From: Flavimaricola sp.
GTDB taxonomy: Bacteria; Pseudomonadota; Alphaproteobacteria; Rhodobacterales; Rhodobacteraceae
Length of the DNA: 60,519 bases
Reading direction: 5' to 3'
Assembly: GCA_020629175.1 (NCBI GenBank)
Contig: JAHDDU010000004.1
Span: 73,491-134,009, forward strand
A program made the position numbers and the translations under genes. This document shows positions 56,650 through 60,519 of the stretch, piece by piece. The notes beneath the pieces were generated by a model. That model had not been told where the DNA came from and searched no databases. It worked only from the letters and a program-made list of their open reading frames with translations. Each line of letters begins with the position of its first letter. Position 1 is the first letter of the stretch.

Positions 56650-57154
56650 GTTTAGCCTCCCACGCGGCGCGGGTGAGGCGCATGCGTTGGAGCTGCACTT
56701 CCTTGTCCTGTGCTTTGGAATGCGCGGGCTCGATGTGGGTATCGGTAAAGCCGAGGCTTTGCAGCACGCTGCGCGACCCGGCGTTGCCGAGGAAATGGCC
56801 GGAGATGAGCGGATCAGAGGCGTGGGTATCGTACCAATGAGTTGTGACGGCGCGAGCCGCCTCTTTCATATAGCCATGGCCCCAGTAAGGGCGGCCCAGC
56901 CAATAGCCAAGCTCGCGCACATCACCGATGACGCCCATCAAAGTTTCATCGCGGGTGATTGCCCAAACGTGGCCCTCGTTTTTGGCCTGATCTGCGATGA
57001 ACCATTCGGCATCGGCGTGGGTATAGGGATGCGGGACCACGGTCAGCCATTTGGCGACCTCGTAGTCGTCAATCAGGGTGGTGAGCGCCTCTGCGTCCTC
57101 TGCCACCAGCGGCCGGAGGATCAGGCGCTGGGTGCAAAGGACGGGGTGTGTCAT
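56642..57154 (-). CDS. GNAT-family N-acetyltransferase (2), RimJ/RimL-like
   Basis: 170 residues from ATG 57154, which overlaps the stop of the previous gene as ATGA; a longer reading in frame has no support. Features are CTQRLILRPLVAEDAEAL at the start, LGYWLGRPYWGHGYMKEA with the acetyl-CoA loop, and FLGNAGSRSVLQSLGFTDT. This is the pattern of ribosomal-protein-type GNATs. Acceptor unknown. Confidence 0.82.
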   Translation of the reverse strand: MTHPVLCTQRLILRPLVAEDAEALTTLIDDYEVAKWLTVVPHPYTHADAEWFIADQAKNEGHVWAITRDETLMGVIGDVRELGYWLGRPYWGHGYMKEAARAVTTHWYDTHASDPLISGHFLGNAGSRSVLQSLGFTDTHIEPAHSKAQDKEVQLQRMRLTRAAWEAKHG

Positions 57155-57693
57155 TTTTCCAGCTTCATCGTGTAGGTCCACGTCGGGAGGACGGATTTAC
57201 GGGCGAGGCAGTATTCTTCGGCGTCACCAAGGTAGTCAAAACCGCAGTTCGTCAGGACACGAGCCGTGCCCGGCTGATCCTGAAAGACGGCGGCAAAGAG
57301 ATGGCGTGCGGACTGCGGATTAGCCGCGACGAGGGCTTTGACCGCTTCGGTCGCGAGCCCGGTTTTCCAGAACGCGGGGGCCACCCAATAGGTGATCTCG
57401 GACTGGTGACGCTCAAGCGGGGCCATGGTAACAAGGCCAAGCACTTCTGACAGTCCGTGGTCCGCGCCATCAAGAACCCAGACGTCTTCAACCCGGTCAG
57501 GGCTGAGCGCGCGGTTGATCATCGCTTCCGCGGTGCCGGGAGCAAAGGGATGCGGGATGCCGCGGCTGGCCTGGGCCACGCGCGGATCGGAACAATAGTG
57601 CGTAACAAGACCCGCGTCAGACCGGCGCATCGGGCGCATGCAAAAGCGTTCAGCCTGAATAGTGGCTTGGGTCGTGACTGTTTCAAACTTCAT
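57151..57693 (-). CDS. GNAT-family N-acetyltransferase (3)
   Basis: 180 residues from ATG 57693 with GGAGG upstream, so it is the first gene of the three-gene acetyltransferase unit. ITYWVAPAFWKTGLATEAVKAL holds the acetyl-CoA loop, and QPGTARVLTNCGFDYLGDAEEY the second motif. It belongs to the RimJ/RimL-like group. A terminator separates it from rpmA upstream. Confidence 0.82.
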   Translation of the reverse strand: MKFETVTTQATIQAERFCMRPMRRSDAGLVTHYCSDPRVAQASRGIPHPFAPGTAEAMINRALSPDRVEDVWVLDGADHGLSEVLGLVTMAPLERHQSEITYWVAPAFWKTGLATEAVKALVAANPQSARHLFAAVFQDQPGTARVLTNCGFDYLGDAEEYCLARKSVLPTWTYTMKLEK

Positions 57694-57815
57694 TTGGTTT
57701 CCTCCTCGAAAACCGGAAATCTTCCTTGGCTCTGCTTCCTCTGCAGGGCCGGATCTCGCGCGCCTCTAAGCGCCGAATATGGCAGGCATGTGAAACCCAT
57801 ATGGGGGCAACAAAC

Positions 57816-57846
57816 AAAAAAGGGACCGGCGGTACCGCCGATCCCC
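57816..57846 (-). terminator. Rho-independent terminator after rpmA
   Basis: A GGGACCGGCGG / CCGCCGATCCC hairpin (57822-57845) is followed on the minus strand by six T residues (A run 57816-57821). It lies 26 bases after the rpmA stop and ends the rplU-rpmA transcript. Confidence 0.85.
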
Positions 57847-57872
57847 AAAATGTTACCCTGGATGGTATCGGC

Positions 57873-58142
57873 TTATTCAGCGGCCTCCGCCACTGGGAGA
57901 ACCGAAATAAAGGTGCGGCCTTTGAAGCCCTTGCGGAAGGACACCTGGCCCTCGGCTGTTGCAAAGATTGTATGGTCTTTGCCCATGCCGACGCCTTCGC
58001 CTGGCCACATCTTTGTGCCACGCTGGCGCATGATGATGTTGCCGGGGATGACGACTTCGCCGCCGAATTTCTTCACGCCAAGGCGGCGACCTGCGGAGTC
58101 GCGACCGTTACGGGATGAACCACCTGCTTTTTTGTGTGCCAT
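57873..58142 (-). CDS. rpmA: 50S ribosomal protein L27
   Basis: 89 residues. The N-terminus is [29 protein letters not shown], the form in which the tail reaches the peptidyl-transferase centre directly. [14 protein letters not shown] and [15 protein letters not shown] follow. It is 11 bases downstream of rplU. Confidence 0.97.
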   Translation of the reverse strand: MAHKKAGGSSRNGRDSAGRRLGVKKFGGEVVIPGNIIMRQRGTKMWPGEGVGMGKDHTIFATAEGQVSFRKGFKGRTFISVLPVAEAAE

Positions 58143-58153
58143 TTGGTCTCTCC

Positions 58154-58846
58154 TTAGCCTTTAGCCAGCTCTGCGGCTTGCTTGAGCCACTCATCGCGGT
58201 CGATGCGGCCCTTAAAGTTCAGTTTGTCGTCCATAGCAGCAACGTCCTCTGGCGTCCATGCTGCGATCTGGGCGAAGGTTGTAACGCCAAGGTCGTGAAG
58301 CTTTTTCACGATGACGGGGCCAACGCCGCTGATCTGTGTCAGATCGTCTGCATCGGACTTGGCCGCGGCCTTTTTGGCGGGTGCCTTCTTCTCGGCGGCT
58401 GGCTTTTCAGCTTTGGGTGCGGCCTTTGGAGCGGCTTTCTTTGCAGGAGCCGCCTTCTTCGGGGCTGCACCGCCTGCGTTGTGGGCCAATGCCGACGCGA
58501 TTGCGGCACCTACGGCGGCCTTCACACCAGACTTGTCGCCACCCTTTTCCATCAGCTCGGTGATTTTCACCAATGTGAGCTGCTGGCGGTGACCTTTGGT
58601 CCGCTTGGACGAGTGCTTACGACGGCGACGGACAAAATTGATGACCTTTTCGCCTTTGATCTGGTCGATCACTTCGGCCTGTACGGCAGCACCGTCCACC
58701 ATGGGGGCGCCGATCTTGTCGCCGATCATGAGAATATCGTTGAACTGGATTGTTTCACCAGCATCTGCGTCAAGCTTTTCAACCCGGACCACATCGCCCG
58801 AAGCCACTTTGTATTGCTTGCCGCCGGTTTTGATAACCGCAAACAT
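58154..58846 (-). CDS. rplU: 50S ribosomal protein L21 with C-terminal helix-hairpin-helix extension
   Basis: 230 residues from ATG 58846, about 125 longer than a standard L21. Residues 1-102 are L21 ([41 protein letters not shown]). Residues 103-166 are a linker rich in Ala, Lys and Pro. Residues 167-230 look like a helix-hairpin-helix module ([22 protein letters not shown], then a helical end). Such extended L21 proteins occur in Rhodobacterales. The added module may bind nucleic acid. Confidence 0.93.
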   Translation of the reverse strand: MFAVIKTGGKQYKVASGDVVRVEKLDADAGETIQFNDILMIGDKIGAPMVDGAAVQAEVIDQIKGEKVINFVRRRRKHSSKRTKGHRQQLTLVKITELMEKGGDKSGVKAAVGAAIASALAHNAGGAAPKKAAPAKKAAPKAAPKAEKPAAEKKAPAKKAAAKSDADDLTQISGVGPVIVKKLHDLGVTTFAQIAAWTPEDVAAMDDKLNFKGRIDRDEWLKQAAELAKG

Positions 58847-59050
58847 ATGTTCGTTCCTTCGTATACCGCGTCCGACCGGTTCCCCATTTGGGGCATTTGC
58901 GGGGGCCATCCCCACCGTTGAACTGCGCGACCCTGTTTGGGTCGATCGTTGTATGCAATGCGCGAAAGCTCGCGCACCTCGACAGACGAGCTGTAGAGAT
59001 GCGGGCTTATGTGCCTATCATGGGATCAAGTCAACACCTTTGAGGGCCAT

Positions 59051-59404
59051 ATGACCTTTCGTTTCACTCTACCGATGATCTTGGCGCTCGGCGCCTGTAC
59101 GGGCGAGGCCAATCATCTGGGCAATCCGCTGTTATGGCCCATCACCGGGCTGGCCACAGCCGCCGAAAATGCAGCGTACAACCAGCGGCGCGGACAGGTG
59201 GAGGTGATCGTCAAATCAAACTTCCCTGCCATTCTGGACGACATCCGCGCAGGCGGCGGCCCCATCCTGAGCGACGCGATGGATACGGCCGGTGTACCAG
59301 CAACTGACCGCCCTGCCCGCATCACCCAAATGCAGGGAGATCTGGGGCTTTATGCTACAAACCCCGAGGCGCTGGTCGTGGCGTTGATGGTGTATGGGGG
59401 CTAG
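59051..59404 (+). CDS. Predicted lipoprotein, 117 aa
   Basis: From ATG 59051, with GAGGG four bases before. The signal segment ends in a lipobox LALGAC, with C16 as the predicted lipidation site. The mature part is mainly helical (GLATAAENAAYNQRRGQVEVIV, NFPAILDDIRAGGGPILSDAM). I do not recognise a family. The stop shares CTAG with the convergent DUF2059 gene. It is divergent from rplU over 204 bases. Confidence 0.7.
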   Translation: MTFRFTLPMILALGACTGEANHLGNPLLWPITGLATAAENAAYNQRRGQVEVIVKSNFPAILDDIRAGGGPILSDAMDTAGVPATDRPARITQMQGDLGLYATNPEALVVALMVYGG

Positions 59405-60228
59405 AGGTCCTGCACCATCATTTCTTCAAAGGCCGCGATGCCAAGGCCACGGCTGATTTGTATGTTGATCTCTTCAAAGGCCCGAAAGGTCACCGTGTTG
59501 AAAGTGCGCCCGGCCTCGGAGTCGAAGAACGCGATGTAGGCGTCGAGGTCCTCATCAGACAATGGCCCGTAGGCCGCATAGAGGTAAGACACGATCCACT
59601 CCGTCGTCTCGCTTCGGATCTCTGGCTCCTGATTTAGGACGAGCGACAATAACTCACTCTCCGGCATTTGCCCGGCGCTCAGGCCCTGCATAAAGGCCAC
59701 GTTGGCATTGAGGATGATCGCCACATTGTTGCCAACCGCGTCCCAAACGTCGATGAGCTCTGCAATCTGCTCAATCCGGTCAGGATCATCGATGCGCGCC
59801 AAAGCGGCAGCGGCGCGGTTGGCCTCTTCGATATCGTCGTCCATCATGGCGATCCGGGCCGACAACTCCAAATCCACGATGGACGCGCCAAGATCAGATT
59901 CGAACCATTCAAGCATTGCCGAGATGTCTGCGTCTGCGAGCGATCCGGCTAATTCTTCGACGAAGATTTCGCGGATATCCGAGGCATTATTCAGACTATC
60001 CACTGCCGCGCGCCATTGGGGCGAAATCGCCTCAGCCGATGGGGCGAACATTTCAAGCGCAAGGTCTTCACCATAGCCAATCCCTTCGGCCCGCATTTGG
60101 GCAATATTCCCATCCAGCTGAATGGCCTCAAAAAGAGCCTCAAGGTCTTCGGCATGGCCGTCCGCATGGATAGCGCTTGGAAGCGCCAAGACCGCGCAAA
60201 CGGATGTGAGGATGACGGCACTGCGCAT
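59401..60228 (-). CDS. DUF2059 domain protein, secreted
   Basis: 275 residues from ATG 60228, with GAGAGG upstream. A signal peptide covers 1-22 (ending SAIHA). The mature part is acidic and nearly all helical. The C-terminal region (LSDEDLDAYIAFFDSEAGRTFNTVTFRAFE) is the DUF2059 pattern, and the earlier half carries a related-looking stretch (DADISAMLEWFESDLGASIVDLE), which suggests two copies of one helical unit. A periplasmic location is expected. The function is unknown. Confidence 0.8.
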   Translation of the reverse strand: MRSAVILTSVCAVLALPSAIHADGHAEDLEALFEAIQLDGNIAQMRAEGIGYGEDLALEMFAPSAEAISPQWRAAVDSLNNASDIREIFVEELAGSLADADISAMLEWFESDLGASIVDLELSARIAMMDDDIEEANRAAAALARIDDPDRIEQIAELIDVWDAVGNNVAIILNANVAFMQGLSAGQMPESELLSLVLNQEPEIRSETTEWIVSYLYAAYGPLSDEDLDAYIAFFDSEAGRTFNTVTFRAFEEINIQISRGLGIAAFEEMMVQDL

Positions 60229-60364
60229 GATTTTGACCTCTCGCTCATTGGGTGACATCAATCTAAGTGGCGTCTCAGAGAGTTCCAAGTCCACAGCCCA
60301 CGCAAAGGGCTTGCACTAGCCCGGTGGCCAGATTAAACGCGCTCGCAGATCACGACACAGTCAC

Positions 60365-60454
60365 GGAGAGGTGCCGGAGTGGTCGAACGGGGCGGTCTCG
60401 AAAACCGTTGAGCCTTCACGGGTTCCCAGGGTTCGAATCCCTGTCTCTCCGCCA
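60365..60454 (+). tRNA. tRNA-Ser (anticodon CGA)
   Basis: A 90-base cloverleaf with acceptor GGAGAGG / TCTCTCC, discriminator G and encoded CCA. The anticodon arm is GCGGT-CTCGAAA-ACCGT, so the anticodon is CGA (decodes UCG). There is a long variable arm typical of serine tRNAs, and the T loop is GGTTCGAATCC. Confidence 0.95.
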
Positions 60455-60476
60455 AATCACCCTATTGCAACGAAAA

Positions 60477-60501
60477 CGCCCCGCCGGTGAGGGACGGGGC
60501 G
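60477..60501. terminator. GC-rich hairpin after tRNA-Ser
   Basis: CGCCCCG (60477-60483) and CGGGGCG (60495-60501) enclose an 11-base loop, 23 bases after the tRNA. There is no clear T run afterwards, so termination is only a possibility. Confidence 0.35.
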
Positions 60502-60519
60502 CATCTGGCAATCTGAGGC

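Overview
This window reads as a chromosomal core segment of an alphaproteobacterium of the Roseobacter/Rhodobacter group (Rhodobacterales). The support is gene content and order: dusB-ntrB-ntrC-ntrY-ntrX-trkA-trkH-hfq-hflX, ispD-ispF-pgpA-cinA, rplU-rpmA...obgE-proB-proA, olsB-olsA, chpT beside a DUF3553 gene, and the DUF6456, DUF6477 and DUF1127 families. The DNA is GC-rich by eye. Coding density is very high, no gene-free stretch exceeds about 250 bases, and I saw no insertion sequence, prophage, plasmid gene or CRISPR array.

Layout. 1-4.7 kb: the 3' part of a branched-chain amino-acid permease (livM), a beta-hydroxyacid dehydrogenase and a membrane-anchored penicillin-acylase-like hydrolase. 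4.7-16.5 kb: a nine-gene minus-strand block that starts with a tRNA-dihydrouridine synthase, runs through the nitrogen two-component systems NtrBC and NtrYX and the Trk potassium system, and ends with Hfq and HflX. 16.7-18.8 kb: a tightly overlapping plus-strand operon for isoprenoid precursors (IspD, IspF), PgpA and a CinA-type amidohydrolase, followed by an ammonium transporter. 20-31 kb: ubiquinone/START protein, hypoxanthine phosphoribosyltransferase, lipoyl synthase, serine acetyltransferase-like protein, DUF6456/DUF6477 pair, an MttB-family methyltransferase, GMP synthase and several small secreted or membrane proteins. 31-38 kb: two EamA exporters, a FadL-type porin, MetA, an alpha/beta hydrolase, PPK2 and a TetR regulator. 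38-43 kb: a polyamine-type ABC transporter without its binding protein, a CHRD protein with a C-terminal sorting tail, and rplM-rpsI. 43-51 kb: a MocR regulator divergent from a DUF1127 gene, a thioesterase, an M32 carboxypeptidase, heme A synthase, TrmJ, and ornithine-lipid genes. 51-60.5 kb: ChpT, proline synthesis genes, ObgE, three tandem GNAT acetyltransferases, L27 and L21, small exported proteins and a tRNA-Ser(CGA).

Most of the window is ordinary housekeeping, and I did not find a clear new multi-gene defence or mobile system. The signals most worth a second look are regulatory or small-scale. They are: an array of TTGTATC half-sites between mocR and the DUF1127 gene; five ATGC cores spaced exactly 11 bases apart upstream of ctaA; NtrC and NtrX lacking the sigma-54 contact loop; a secreted metallopeptidase homologue that has lost its catalytic Glu; a CHRD protein with a VPLPA-type tail; a perfect 10-base inverted repeat covering the potB ribosome-binding region; CtrA-like sites; L21 fused to a helix-hairpin-helix module; and convergent gene pairs of which half share exactly four bases at their stops. 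Functions come from recognising family motifs by eye. Start codons are chosen from ribosome-binding sites and operon overlaps.
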